DNA from: an uncultured Mycoplasmatota bacterium
GTDB taxonomy: Bacteria > Bacillota_I > Bacilli_A > RF39 > UBA660
NCBI GenBank assembly: GCA_900550255.1
Contig: URQZ01000002.1
Span: forward strand, 42,728 to 106,727
Direction: 5' to 3'
Length of the DNA stretch: 64,000 nt
How positions within the stretch are numbered: the first letter of the stretch is position 1; every line of letters begins with the position of its first letter. The translations under genes were made by a program, and so were the position numbers. The notes under the pieces were generated by a model. It made no database searches, was not told where the DNA came from, and was given only the letters and a program-made list of their open reading frames with translations. This document shows positions 42,936 through 51,900 of the stretch, in pieces.

Positions 42936-43754
42936 CTACTCTACAATTCCTTTTCCAAACACTTTCAATGTTTCTAATTGTGTATTTGCATCTTCTACTT
43001 CTATCTGCATTCCTATACTTTTACTATTTGAACTATAGAAGCTATTATTTCCGTTTTCACCTGTTATAATAATTGTATCGTCTTTCTCAACAAAGCTTGC
43101 TCCCCATAAAGATTTTATTGATGAATTAGGAGGTCTTTTAATAATTAACTCCCAGTAGCTAAAATCAACATTGGTATTGTTTTTTATATCAATATAAATT
43201 TGTGAGACATATTTTTCGCCACTTTGCCATCCACCCCTATTTGAATATTCCACACTAATATTATCTGTAATTATTTGTTCATTTGGATTTGGATTAGATG
43301 GTGTATAAAAATTTACATCTTCTACATTTAATTCGTAATTAGCCATAGCTGTAGATATTTGAAATCCAAAGTTAGTCAACGTTGTATTTGGTTTTATGGT
43401 TGCATTATTACGATCATTTCTAATAATTAATTTTCCATTTTTCATTATACATTTTACATTCCAACAAGCACTTATGGTTGAATCATCAGGTACTTCTATT
43501 ATAATTTCCCATGTATTTACATTTTCTTTTCCTGTATAGGTTAATAAAATGGGATTAAATTGATATTCATATTTCCCACTGTTCCAAGAGGTCAATTTAT
43601 ACTCTAAATTATAATCATTATTTGCTCTATTTGTTTTTAAACTGGCAGTTGCATTAAGTGATATTTTTTCATAAAGAGAAGAATAACCGATTGATATCGC
43701 AAATAAAAAGATAACAAAGATTAAAAATGTTTTTTTTATGTTTTTTTTATGCAT
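42936..43754 (-). CDS. Secreted protein with two CBM2-like repeats, likely SipW substrate
   Basis: This 272-residue protein has an N-terminal signal/anchor (KKTFLIFVIFLFAISIGYSS), then LYEKISLNATASL, the same GYsxLxxxxxxxxTAS context as the TasA-like neighbour. Two repeats of about 100 residues follow: YEYQFNPILLTYTGKENVNT-WEIIIEVPDDSTISACWNVK and GEKYVSQIYIDIKNNTNVDFSYWELIIKRPPNSSIKSLWGASF. Each has a W-E-I/L strand, a Trp-x-A/V turn and a later GFQI / GMQI strand, as in family 2 carbohydrate-binding modules. It may be a minor fibre or glycan-binding component. It lies 7 bases before the signal peptidase gene. Confidence 0.72.
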   Translation of the reverse strand: MHKKNIKKTFLIFVIFLFAISIGYSSLYEKISLNATASLKTNRANNDYNLEYKLTSWNSGKYEYQFNPILLTYTGKENVNTWEIIIEVPDDSTISACWNVKCIMKNGKLIIRNDRNNATIKPNTTLTNFGFQISTAMANYELNVEDVNFYTPSNPNPNEQIITDNISVEYSNRGGWQSGEKYVSQIYIDIKNNTNVDFSYWELIIKRPPNSSIKSLWGASFVEKDDTIIITGENGNNSFYSSNSKSIGMQIEVEDANTQLETLKVFGKGIVE

Positions 43755-43770
43755 ATTTCACCTCATAATA

Positions 43771-43795
43771 AGAAAAAGGCAACTTAATTGCCTTT
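43771..43795 (-). terminator. Intra-operon terminator/attenuator after the TasA-like gene
   Basis: AAAGGCAA / TTGCCTTT with a 5-base loop is followed by TTTTTCTT on the minus strand, between the TasA-like gene and the rest of the operon. Partial read-through would give high levels of the subunit and lower levels of the processing proteins. Confidence 0.7.
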
Positions 43796-43808
43796 ACTCA
43801 AATATTAA

Positions 43809-44357
43809 TTAAGCATTTGTATCTTGTGCATAATTTAAAGTAATAGTTGCTGTTTTTGAAGTTACTCCTGTTGGAATTTGATCTTTATTTGCTTCATCAG
43901 CTACCCAAGTAACTTTAACTTGTACAACTTGAGTATCAACACTGTCTCCTGCTTTAGCAGATAATTTATCACCAGCTGTTGCTCCTAAAATTTCATATTG
44001 AATTTGAACTGGGTTTGCAGCATTAGCAGCTTCAATTCCTGAAACACTTTCTAATACAGCATCGATTGTCCCGTTATTTGCAACCGTTATATCATATGTA
44101 GCTGTTGCTCCTGGATAAGCTAAGTCAACTGCGAATGTAGCACTTGTTGCATCATATTTTAAATCACCTTTAGTAGTTGCTCCTACCATAGCATTTTCTT
44201 TAATATCTGTTATTTCAACTTGCCATTTAGCATCTCCAACACTTGCAGTACCATTAATTGTTAATACTTGTGTAAGTGCGGCATATCCTACACCCATTGC
44301 CACTATTGCAACAAATAAGGCAATTATTACAAAGTTCTTCTTTTTATTTTGTTTCAT
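43809..44357 (-). CDS. TasA/camelysin-like secreted fibre-forming subunit
   Basis: This 182-residue protein has an N-terminal signal: Lys-rich start, FVIIALFVAIVAMGVGYAAL, then TQVLTINGTASV, the typical TasA/CalY start after SipW-type cleavage. The mature part is a beta-sandwich of the TasA type: FAVDLAYPGATATYDITVAN, NGTIDAVLESVSGIE, and the ending TITLNYAQDTNA. It is very low in Lys/Asn and rich in Ala/Thr/Val compared with neighbours, and contains no Cys, as expected of an abundant secreted structural protein. Two adjacent ATGs exist; AGGAGG is 6 bases before the second (44357). First gene of the operon that encodes a SipW-type peptidase. Confidence 0.82.
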   Translation of the reverse strand: MKQNKKKNFVIIALFVAIVAMGVGYAALTQVLTINGTASVGDAKWQVEITDIKENAMVGATTKGDLKYDATSATFAVDLAYPGATATYDITVANNGTIDAVLESVSGIEAANAANPVQIQYEILGATAGDKLSAKAGDSVDTQVVQVKVTWVADEANKDQIPTGVTSKTATITLNYAQDTNA

Positions 44358-44443
44358 CATAAACCTCCTACTTTTATCATCTTAATTTTATCATTATATG
44401 TCGTGAAAAGCAATTACAAGATACAATTTTTTGTAAAAATACG

Positions 44444-44471
44444 TAAAAAAAAATCTCTTTTAAAGAGATTT
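44444..44471 (-). terminator. Terminator after tRNA-Arg
   Basis: AAATCTC / GAGATTT with a central TTTTAAA is followed by nine T on the minus strand. Confidence 0.8.
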
Positions 44472-44481
44472 AATTTCTAAA

Positions 44482-44558
<77 letters not shown>

Positions 44559-44598
44559 ATTTGTTCTATAAAAGAACAAATAAATTATACAACACTTT

Positions 44599-45567
44599 TT
44601 AAGAGTTTTCAATAGTTTTTATAACACTTTTATAAATTTCTTGATTATCAACTTGAAAAACAACCTCTTTTACGTCATAATTAGCCTCAACTGATAAACT
44701 TATAGTATAAATAACCTCTTCAAGAATATTTTTTTCATTAATATCATTAAAGATATATTCATTAAATGTTAAAAATAAAGAATCCATATCTTGTTTAGTA
44801 GCTAAAAGTTCTGTGTTACTATTTAAATAACTCATCAAATTACTACTATATGATGAAGACGAAGCAAGTTCTTCAATTATTATTTTTATTTTTTCTCGAT
44901 CATCATTTAAATACTTAGTTACAGGAATATAATAAGTTTGATCATTATACTTGTTAACGTAATAAATTGTAACTTGATTAACATCCTTATATGTTGTTAA
45001 ATCATATTCCTTATTTATACCATAACTTTTATCTAAAGTACTAGGTAAATTAAGACCACTTTTAGGTAACTTTGTTAAAATTTCTCCATCTACATATAAT
45101 ATTACCTTATCCACATCTTTAATTGAAGTTAGGGTATAAACTATTGCTTCAACTACTTTCTCTTCATATTTTATATCAACATCTAATAGTTCTTTAGAAA
45201 AATCAACTTTTATTACATTATTATCAAAATTTAAGCTATTAATTTTAGTATCACTTGGAATTAAACCACGAAATCCATTTGGAATTTTATTTTCACTTTT
45301 ATCATTATTTATTAATATTTCTAACAATTCTCGAGCTTTACTAATAACATCATTTTGATTTATAACAACTTCTGTTCTTCCTAGCATATTATTACTATCT
45401 AATAAATAAACAACTTCTTTATTTAAATTTTCATCCTCATATACTAATTCTTCCTCTACTTTATCTAAAGTATATAACTTTTCTTTAGGAAGAATATACA
45501 TTAGTGATAAAGCAAATAAAACAGCTGTTGTTAAAATAATTCTTTTTTTAAGTATCTTTGTTAGCAT
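44599..45567 (-). CDS. gerM: GerM-like protein with two GerMN domains
   Basis: GerM is a sigma-E-controlled sporulation/germination lipoprotein linked to engulfment and the SpoIIIAH-SpoIIQ complex in B. subtilis. This 322-residue protein has an N-terminal membrane segment (ILTTAVLFALSLMYILP), with no lipobox Cys. Two GerMN domains (PF10646) follow, about 50-165 (VVYLLDSNNMLGR, GLIPSDTKINSL, NVIKVDFSKELLDV, IVYTLTSIKDVDKVILYVDG) and about 185-320 (VTIYYVNKYNDQTYYIPVTK, FLTFNEYIF, VIYTISLSVEANYDVKEVVF). The ATG at 45567 has GAGGTGG 4 bases upstream and is preferred to 45606. Its neighbours gerE and spoIIIAH strengthen the call. Confidence 0.85.
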   Translation of the reverse strand: MLTKILKKRIILTTAVLFALSLMYILPKEKLYTLDKVEEELVYEDENLNKEVVYLLDSNNMLGRTEVVINQNDVISKARELLEILINNDKSENKIPNGFRGLIPSDTKINSLNFDNNVIKVDFSKELLDVDIKYEEKVVEAIVYTLTSIKDVDKVILYVDGEILTKLPKSGLNLPSTLDKSYGINKEYDLTTYKDVNQVTIYYVNKYNDQTYYIPVTKYLNDDREKIKIIIEELASSSSYSSNLMSYLNSNTELLATKQDMDSLFLTFNEYIFNDINEKNILEEVIYTISLSVEANYDVKEVVFQVDNQEIYKSVIKTIENS

Positions 45568-45618
45568 ATATCCACCTCTATAACATTGTATGAAAAAAAA
45601 CGCCATTTAATGCGCTTT

Positions 45619-45825
45619 TTAAATTGATAATTCTCCAAGTTTTAAAAGTTCAACAACTGCACTAGCACGACCTTTTACACCTAATTTTTGCATAGCATTA
45701 GAAATATGATTTCTAACTGTTTTTTCACTAATACCTAATTTAGTTGCTATCTCTACAGTTGTTTGATTTAATATCAATAATTCAAAAACTTCTTTTTCTC
45801 TCTTAGTTAAAATACTATTTTTCAC
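45619..45825 (-). CDS. gerE: GerE, late mother-cell sporulation transcription regulator
   Basis: GerE is the LuxR-type DNA-binding protein that, with sigma-K, drives the last wave of mother-cell coat genes. This 68-residue protein is a stand-alone helix-turn-helix that matches B. subtilis GerE closely: LTKREKEVFELLILNQTT, then EIATKLGISEKTVRNHISNA and MQKLGVKGRASAVVELLKLG. It begins with GTG behind GAGGG. A sigma-K-like promoter is visible upstream. It lies between spoIIIAH and gerM. Confidence 0.95.
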   Translation of the reverse strand: MKNSILTKREKEVFELLILNQTTVEIATKLGISEKTVRNHISNAMQKLGVKGRASAVVELLKLGELSI

Positions 45826-45874
45826 AGATTTCCCTCACTTCCCTTTAAATGGGTGGTTTTATATTTCCTCATAG

Positions 45875-45901
45875 TATTTTATGTTAACCTTATTTTTTCG
45901 T
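45875..45901 (-). promoter_or_regulatory. Sigma-K-like promoter of gerE
   Basis: On the minus strand AC (45901-45900), 16 bases, then CATAAAATA (45883-45875) fits the sigma-K pattern AC-N16-CATANNNTA. The predicted leader is about 45 bases. gerE is a sigma-K gene in B. subtilis. The short motif in AT-rich DNA can occur by chance. Confidence 0.5.
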
Positions 45902-45920
45902 GAGAGAATTTGCCTATATA

Positions 45921-46445
45921 TTAACCTTTAAATTGAACTGTTATGTACATTTTATTTTCATAATTAGACTGAATTGTTCGCATTATTTGATTAGCAAGCG
46001 AAGTATCATGCTTTTTACTATTTACAACTACCTTAACTTGATCTCCATCAATTTTAACAAATGCTTTCGTTTTATATTCTTTTTCTAATTTTTCTTCTAA
46101 CTTAGTTTCTTCACCTTTATTTATATTCAATTGTTTCATTTTTTCAAAAGCTTTATTCTTCTCTTCAGTTGTAGCTTTGGAATCAGTAAGAATAACTTTT
46201 AAAGTAGCTAACTCTTCATTTAATTTTTCATCTGCTGTAACTCGAAGGGCCGTTATTGCTTCACTCTTCTCAACCTTTACAGTAGCCTTTGTTTTATTTT
46301 TTTTACTTTTATTTTTTGAAGTATTTGTTACATAATTAGAACTGTTAGTAAGTAATAATTCTGAAGGCATTGTTATATAATATACACTTAAAACGAGAAT
46401 CAAACTAAATAGTGTTAAAAACCATAAATTTTTCTTATTAATCAT
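45921..46445 (-). CDS. spoIIIAH: SpoIIIAH, forespore-mother-cell channel component
   Basis: SpoIIIAH sits in the mother-cell membrane and binds SpoIIQ of the forespore. This 174-residue protein opens INKKNLWFLTLFSLILVLSV YYITMP, the characteristic SpoIIIAH membrane anchor. A Lys-rich linker, a helix with VTADEKLNEELATLKVILTD, and the ring-building motif end follow: AFVKIDGDQVKVVVNSKKHD, then LANQIMRTIQSNY. Length is slightly short against about 218 aa in B. subtilis. The AGGAGGG ribosome site is strong. It is not preceded by the other spoIIIA genes: tgt is immediately upstream. Confidence 0.92.
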   Translation of the reverse strand: MINKKNLWFLTLFSLILVLSVYYITMPSELLLTNSSNYVTNTSKNKSKKNKTKATVKVEKSEAITALRVTADEKLNEELATLKVILTDSKATTEEKNKAFEKMKQLNINKGEETKLEEKLEKEYKTKAFVKIDGDQVKVVVNSKKHDTSLANQIMRTIQSNYENKMYITVQFKG

Positions 46446-46501
46446 TTTTTCCCTCCTAGTACTATCTAATTAACTATATTATAGTTTAAAAAAAATATTA
46501 C

Positions 46502-46525
46502 AAAAAAAACAATCTAATGATTGTT
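46502..46525 (-). terminator. Terminator of tgt
   Basis: AACAATC / GATTGTT with a 4-base loop is followed by a T run on the minus strand; it overlaps the tgt stop codon. Confidence 0.8.
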
Positions 46526-47632
46526 ATTTGTATAATTATTAATAAAAGAATTTTTATATTCCATAAATTTATCGTTTTTAATTGCTTCTCTTAATTCCTC
46601 TGTTAATCTTATTAAAAATCTAATATTATGAATAGAAAGTAATCTACCGCCTAACATTTCATTACAAACAATTAAATGTCTAATATATGCTTTAGAATAG
46701 TTTTTACATGTATAGCAATCACAATTTTCTTCTAAAGGTGTAAAGTCTTCTTTATATTTAGCATTTTTTATATTTAGTTTTCCATTACGAGTAAAAGCAT
46801 TACCATGACGTGCAATACGAGTTGGTAAAACACAATCAAACATATCAACTCCTCTTGATACACCCTCAATAATGTCAATAGGATCTCCTACTCCCATTAA
46901 ATATCTTGGTTTATCCTCTGGAAGATATTTTATTGCATAATCTATCATTTTATACATTGTTTCCTTATCTTCACCAACGCTTGTCCCACCAATAGAATAT
47001 CCATCAAAATTCATCTTCACTGTTTCTTTAGCACTAAAAGCTCTTAAATCTTCATATTCTCCACCTTGAACAATTCCAAATAATGACTGTTCTAAATTAG
47101 AATGAACATCTAATCCTCTTTTTGCCCATCTTAAAGTTCTTTCTGTACTTTTTTTCGCATATTCGTAACTTGCTGGATATGGGATACATTCATCAAAACT
47201 CATAGCAATATCACTATCTAATTTATTTTGAATTTGAATAGAAAGTTCTGGTGTCAAAAATAACTTTTTACCATCTAAATGACTTTTAAAATGAACTCCT
47301 TCTTCAACTATATCCTTCTTTTTATTTTTAGCAAGTGAAAATACTTGAAAACCACCACTATCAGTAAGGATTGGTCCATTATAATTCATAAATTTGTGTA
47401 ATCCCCCAGCTTTATTTACAATATCTTCTCCAGGTCTTAGCCATAAATGATAAGTATTTGACAAAATAACAGCACTATTCATTTCTTTTAATTCTTCCGG
47501 TGTTAAAGTTTTGACATTAGCAAGTGTTCCAACTGGCATGAACATTGGCGTTTCAAAACTTCCATGATTAGTGTGCAATACTCCATATCGCGCTTTTTTA
47601 TCTTTCTTTTTTAATTCATATTTTATTTTCAT
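46514..47632 (-). CDS. tgt: Queuine tRNA-ribosyltransferase
   Basis: Exchanges guanine 34 for preQ1 in tRNAs with GUN anticodons. This 372-residue protein has SNTYHLWLRPGEDIV, the catalytic region LTDSGGFQVFSL, GIVQGGEYEDLR, GGTSVGEDKETMY, DCVLPTRIARHGNAF with the second Asp, and the zinc site CDCYTCKNYSKAYIRHL plus a later His. All expected motifs and normal length are present. GAGGAGA precedes the ATG. No queA or preQ1 synthesis gene is in the window. Confidence 0.97.
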   Translation of the reverse strand: MKIKYELKKKDKKARYGVLHTNHGSFETPMFMPVGTLANVKTLTPEELKEMNSAVILSNTYHLWLRPGEDIVNKAGGLHKFMNYNGPILTDSGGFQVFSLAKNKKKDIVEEGVHFKSHLDGKKLFLTPELSIQIQNKLDSDIAMSFDECIPYPASYEYAKKSTERTLRWAKRGLDVHSNLEQSLFGIVQGGEYEDLRAFSAKETVKMNFDGYSIGGTSVGEDKETMYKMIDYAIKYLPEDKPRYLMGVGDPIDIIEGVSRGVDMFDCVLPTRIARHGNAFTRNGKLNIKNAKYKEDFTPLEENCDCYTCKNYSKAYIRHLIVCNEMLGGRLLSIHNIRFLIRLTEELREAIKNDKFMEYKNSFINNYTNNNH

Positions 47633-47710
47633 TACTATCTCCTCGCCATAACATTATACAAAAAATAACAAAAAAAAACAATCTTTTCAAATTAAAACAT
47701 AAAATAAATA

Positions 47711-47748
47711 TTGACATATATTTGTATTTGATATATATTAACAAATAC
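47711..47748 (+). promoter_or_regulatory. Sigma-A promoter with overlapping inverted repeat
   Basis: TTGACA (47711-47716) and TATATT (47734-47739) have a 17-base spacer. GTATTTG at 47724-47730 and CAAATAC at 47742-47748 form a perfect 7-bp inverted repeat with an 11-base centre, spanning the -10 box. This is a good position for a repressor operator. Confidence 0.6.
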
Positions 47749-47772
47749 AGATTTAAGGAGTGTGTATTTAAA

Positions 47773-48276
47773 ATGTTAAAGGTTAATCTAGAGGAAATTA
47801 TAGACTTTGATGATTTTATAAATGAAGAATTTGATTTAGATAAAATTAATGAATTATCTAATTTTTGTACAATTAAAAACAAAAATCATATTTATTATGG
47901 ATACTATGCAAAAAAGTCAACTGATCTTTACAACCAAGCATTTAACTTAACAAAATCTAAAAAAGAGATATTTAAATCAAAATCAGAAGCTAACTTTTTT
48001 ATAAGTTCATTTGTTTTTGATACTAATAAATTTAACAAAATCATGAATAGATATGATTTAGAAATATCAAAATTAGAATCTATTCTTAAACAACTACAAA
48101 AATCAAAAAAAGAAAGAACTGAATGTGTTATCAAAAGTAAAAAACTAGAAACTCTATTTAAACATTTTGGAAAGATCAAAATTGAGGTTATTATTAATAA
48201 ATTATATGAATTACTATATTACTATAAATTAGAAAAAAATGCCGAAAAAAGCCCAAAAACATATAAATGTCATTAG
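47773..48276 (+). CDS. Hypothetical helical protein
   Basis: This 167-residue soluble protein is rich in Lys, Asn, Ile and Glu, and not recognised. The N-terminus is acidic (LEEIIDFDDFINEEFDLDK). The middle has YYGYYAKKSTDLYNQAFNLT and SEANFFISSFVFDTN. Residues 105-140 (LEISKLESILKQLQKSKKE) are likely coiled coil, and the end is basic. An in-frame ATG at 47722 lies upstream within the promoter; the ATG at 47773 follows AAGGAG (spacing a little long). It has its own promoter, possible operator and terminator. Confidence 0.7.
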   Translation: MLKVNLEEIIDFDDFINEEFDLDKINELSNFCTIKNKNHIYYGYYAKKSTDLYNQAFNLTKSKKEIFKSKSEANFFISSFVFDTNKFNKIMNRYDLEISKLESILKQLQKSKKERTECVIKSKKLETLFKHFGKIKIEVIINKLYELLYYYKLEKNAEKSPKTYKCH

Positions 48277-48286
48277 GCTTTTTTTA
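48245..48286 (+). terminator. Terminator between convergent genes
   Basis: AAAAAAGCC pairs with GGCTTTTTT across a 22-base loop that contains its own small hairpin (ACAT/ATGT), followed by more T. Confidence 0.7.
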
Positions 48287-48908
48287 TTGTTTTAAAATAA
48301 TCATTAAAAAGAAGAAGACTGTTTTTATCAAAAAATATTGTTTCAGGATGCCATTGAACTCCTACAAAGAAGGTTTTATTTTTATCTTCTACCTCTTCTA
48401 TTACATAATCCCCACTAATTGCACCAATACTTAAATTAGTATGTTTAATAAAATCTTTATGACGACTATTAACTACAATACTTTGATCATTCATAATTTC
48501 ATATAATTTAGAATCTTTATTTATATTTATTTGATGAACATAAAAATCATTTTTAAGATGATTAGAGTTTTTTAAAGTATCAAATTCTCCGCCAAAAGAA
48601 ATTGCCATTATCTGCATTCCAAGACAAATTCCCAAAGTTGGAATATCCCTATCATATAAATATTTTACTATTTTTTTATCTATTTCATATAAATTATCTC
48701 CACCTTGTAAAATAATACCATCACAAAAGTTTATTAATTTTTTTATTTTATTAAATTCCACATCTGGGTTTTGTTCAAAATCAACTATTATTCCAACTGC
48801 AAGACAATTATATTTATTTATAACTTTTACTATTTCATCATTAAAAACTTTATAATTTTGTTTAAATTGTTTTTCTTCTCTTGAAATTATTCCTATTTTC
48901 TTATACAT
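48273..48908 (-). CDS. Class I glutamine amidotransferase (peptidase C26, PuuD-like)
   Basis: This 211-residue protein is a stand-alone glutamine amidotransferase of the gamma-glutamyl hydrolase class. Visible are FCDGIILQGGDNLYEID, the nucleophile elbow TLGICLGMQIMA (Cys95), VVNSRHKDFI, and the catalytic GVQWHPETIF. The QGG and NSRHKDFI segments point to the C26 (gamma-glutamyl-gamma-aminobutyrate hydrolase) class rather than a synthase subunit. Substrate unknown. It is monocistronic and upstream of nothing obvious in polyamine metabolism. Confidence 0.87.
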   Translation of the reverse strand: MYKKIGIISREEKQFKQNYKVFNDEIVKVINKYNCLAVGIIVDFEQNPDVEFNKIKKLINFCDGIILQGGDNLYEIDKKIVKYLYDRDIPTLGICLGMQIMAISFGGEFDTLKNSNHLKNDFYVHQININKDSKLYEIMNDQSIVVNSRHKDFIKHTNLSIGAISGDYVIEEVEDKNKTFFVGVQWHPETIFFDKNSLLLFNDYFKTIKKA

Positions 48909-48965
48909 TCTATCACCTAATAAATTATATTAAGAGAAAAATTTTTTACAACTATTTCAAAGCGA

Positions 48966-48990
48966 CAAAAAAAGAGAATAAAAATTCTCT
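48966..48990 (-). terminator. Terminator of ileS
   Basis: AGAGAAT / ATTCTCT with a 4-base loop is followed by seven T on the minus strand. Confidence 0.85.
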
Positions 48991-51900
48991 AATTTTTTTC
49001 AATTCTTATTTTTACTTCATGGCCATTTAAATCAATAGTTTCTTCTAAATTTTCTTCTTCTATCATATCAGTAGCTAAAATTTCTTTCTTAATTAAATCA
49101 CCAAATTTAACAATTGAATTATTTACATCACTATCAGCTAAATAGTAAACTTTTATACGATCTACTATATCAAAATCTTTATTTTTACGCATATTTTGAA
49201 CTTTTGATATAAACTCTCTAGCAAGTCCTTCTAAAACTAAATCATCAGTTAATTCGGTATTTAAAATAACAAAATTATTATTTTGGTATGCTACATCAAA
49301 TCCTTCTTTAGCACTAATTCTAATATCAACCATTGAAGGTGTTACTTCAAAATCTTCACCATCTAACTCGATTGTTATATTTTCTTTATTATTTAATTTT
49401 GAAATTTTATCATTAGTTAATTCTAATAATTTTTGACTAAATTCTTTTATTTTAGAACCTAGTATTTTACCAACTTCTTTAAAATTTGGTTTTACAGTAA
49501 AATTCATATATTGATCTAAATCTTTAATAAAGACTATTTCTTTAACATTTAATTCTTCTTTCATTAATGGAACTAAATCACTTATTAAATCTTCATTATT
49601 ACCATCAATTAATATTTCACTAACAGGTTGTCTTACTTTTATCTTAGCCTCTTCACGAATATTTCGACCGATAGAAATCAATTCACGAATTAAATCCATT
49701 CTTTTTTCAATTTTTTCATTTACTAATTTTTCATTATATTTTGGATAGTTTGCTAAATGAACTGACTTTTTACCAGTTAATTTTATATAAAGTTCATCAC
49801 TTATAAAAGGTGCAATTGGAGCAAGCATTTCACATACACCAACTAATACTTCATAAGTTGTTTGGTAAACACCTTTTTTACTATTATCTAAATTTGATGA
49901 CCAGAATCTTCTTCTGTTTCTTCTAATATACCAGTTAGATAAATCTTCTGTAACAAAAGTTAATAATGATTTTGTTGTTTTATTTAAATCATATTCATCC
50001 ATAGATATAGTTACCGATTTTACTAATTTATTATATTTTGAAAGTAACCATTTATCTATTTCCTCTAAATCTTCATATTTTACTTTATATTCTCTTGGAT
50101 CTATACCATCAGTATTAGCATACATTTGAAAGAATGCATACGTATTTTTCAATGTATTAAAGAACTTAGAAATCATTTCTTTAATTCCATCTTCATCAAA
50201 CTTTAATGGTGTCCAAACTGGTGAAGAATATAACATAAAGAATCTTGTTGCATCAGCACCATATTTCTCTAAAATTGGCATAGGTGCTATAGCATTTCCT
50301 CTTGATTTATGCATCTTTTGACCATTTTTATCTAGAACAAGATCATTAACAACAACATTTTTATATGAACTTTTTCCCATTACAAATGTTGAAATAACAA
50401 GTAGTGAATAAAACCAACCTCTTGTTTGATCTATACCTTCTGCTATAAAATCAGCTGGAAATTGTGATTCAAACAATTCTTTATTTTCAAATGGGTAATG
50501 ATATTGTGCGAATGGCATAGAACCAGAATCAAACCAACAATCCATAACATCTGTAACACGATTCATAACCTTTCCACAATCTGGACATTTAATATGAATA
50601 TCATCAACATATGGACGATGTAATTCAATGTTTTTATCTATTTTTTCTATTGCTTTTTCAACTAATTCTTCTCTAGAACCAATCATTTCATCATGTCCAC
50701 AACTACATCTCCAAAGTGGAATTGGCGTTCCCCAATAACGATTACGACTAATTGCCCAATCATTCATATTTTCTAGCCAATTTCCAAATCTTTTTTCACC
50801 AACATATGATGGGACCCAATTAATTTTATTATTTTCAGCTATTATTTTATCTTTATAAGCAGTTGTTTTTATATATAAACTTTCTTTAGCATAATAAACA
50901 AGTGGTGTTTTACATCTCCAACAATGTGGATAATTGTGTACTATTTTTTGTTTTTTAAATATTTTATCTTCTTTGGCTAAATATTTAATAATTTCTATTT
51001 CTAATTCAGGATCTACAACTAAACGTCCTTTCCATGGACCATCTGTATAACATCCAGCCTCATCAACAGGATTTAATACAGGCAAATTATATCTTAGACC
51101 TACTTCATAGTCATCTTGTCCAAAAGCTGGTGCAATATGAACTATACCTGTTCCATCTTCCATAGTTACGTAATCAGCACAAGTTATGTAAAAACCTTTT
51201 TTATTTACTTCTAAGAATGGTAAAAATTGTTCATATTCTCTATATTCTAAATCTTTACCTTTATAAGTTTCAACTACTTCATATTCATCCCCTAATACCT
51301 TAGAAGCTAACTTTTTAGCTACAATAAAGTTATATCCTTTTGATTTACATTTAACATATTCTTCTTTAGGATTAACACATGCAGCTACATTGGAAATTAA
51401 AGTCCAAGGAGTTGTTGTCCATACAAGTAAATAAGTATTGTCTTCGTCTTTTAATTTAAAAGGAACGGTTACTGTATTTACAGATATTTCTTTATATCCT
51501 TGTGCAACTTCATGAGATGCAAGACCAGTTCCACATCTTGGACAATATGGTGTGATTTTAAGACCATCATAAATTAATCCTTCATCAAAATATTTTTTTA
51601 ATATCCACCATTCTGTTTCAATATAGTTATTATCATAAGTTATGTATGGATGTTTAAGATCAATAAATTGTCCCATTTTGTTTGTGAAATTACGAAAAGC
51701 TTCTTCATTTTTCCAAACACTTTCACGACATTTTTCATTGAATTTTTTTATACCATATTTTTCAATATCGCCTTTTCCGTTAAATCCAAGTTCTTTTTCA
51801 ACTTGAACCTCTACAGGAAGTCCATGTGTATCCCAACCTACTTTACGAATTACTTTATAACCTTTCATTGTTTTGTATTTACAAAAAGTGTCTTTAACTA

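Noticed and set aside
45585..45592. Perfect sigma-E -10 box CATACAAT before gerM
   Set aside because: No ATA-type -35 at the right distance, and the leader would be too short; kept only as a note.
47616..47882. 88-codon minus-strand frame between tgt and the unknown helical protein
   Set aside because: It would overlap the tgt start and the promoter region, is poor in protein-like composition and lacks a ribosome site.
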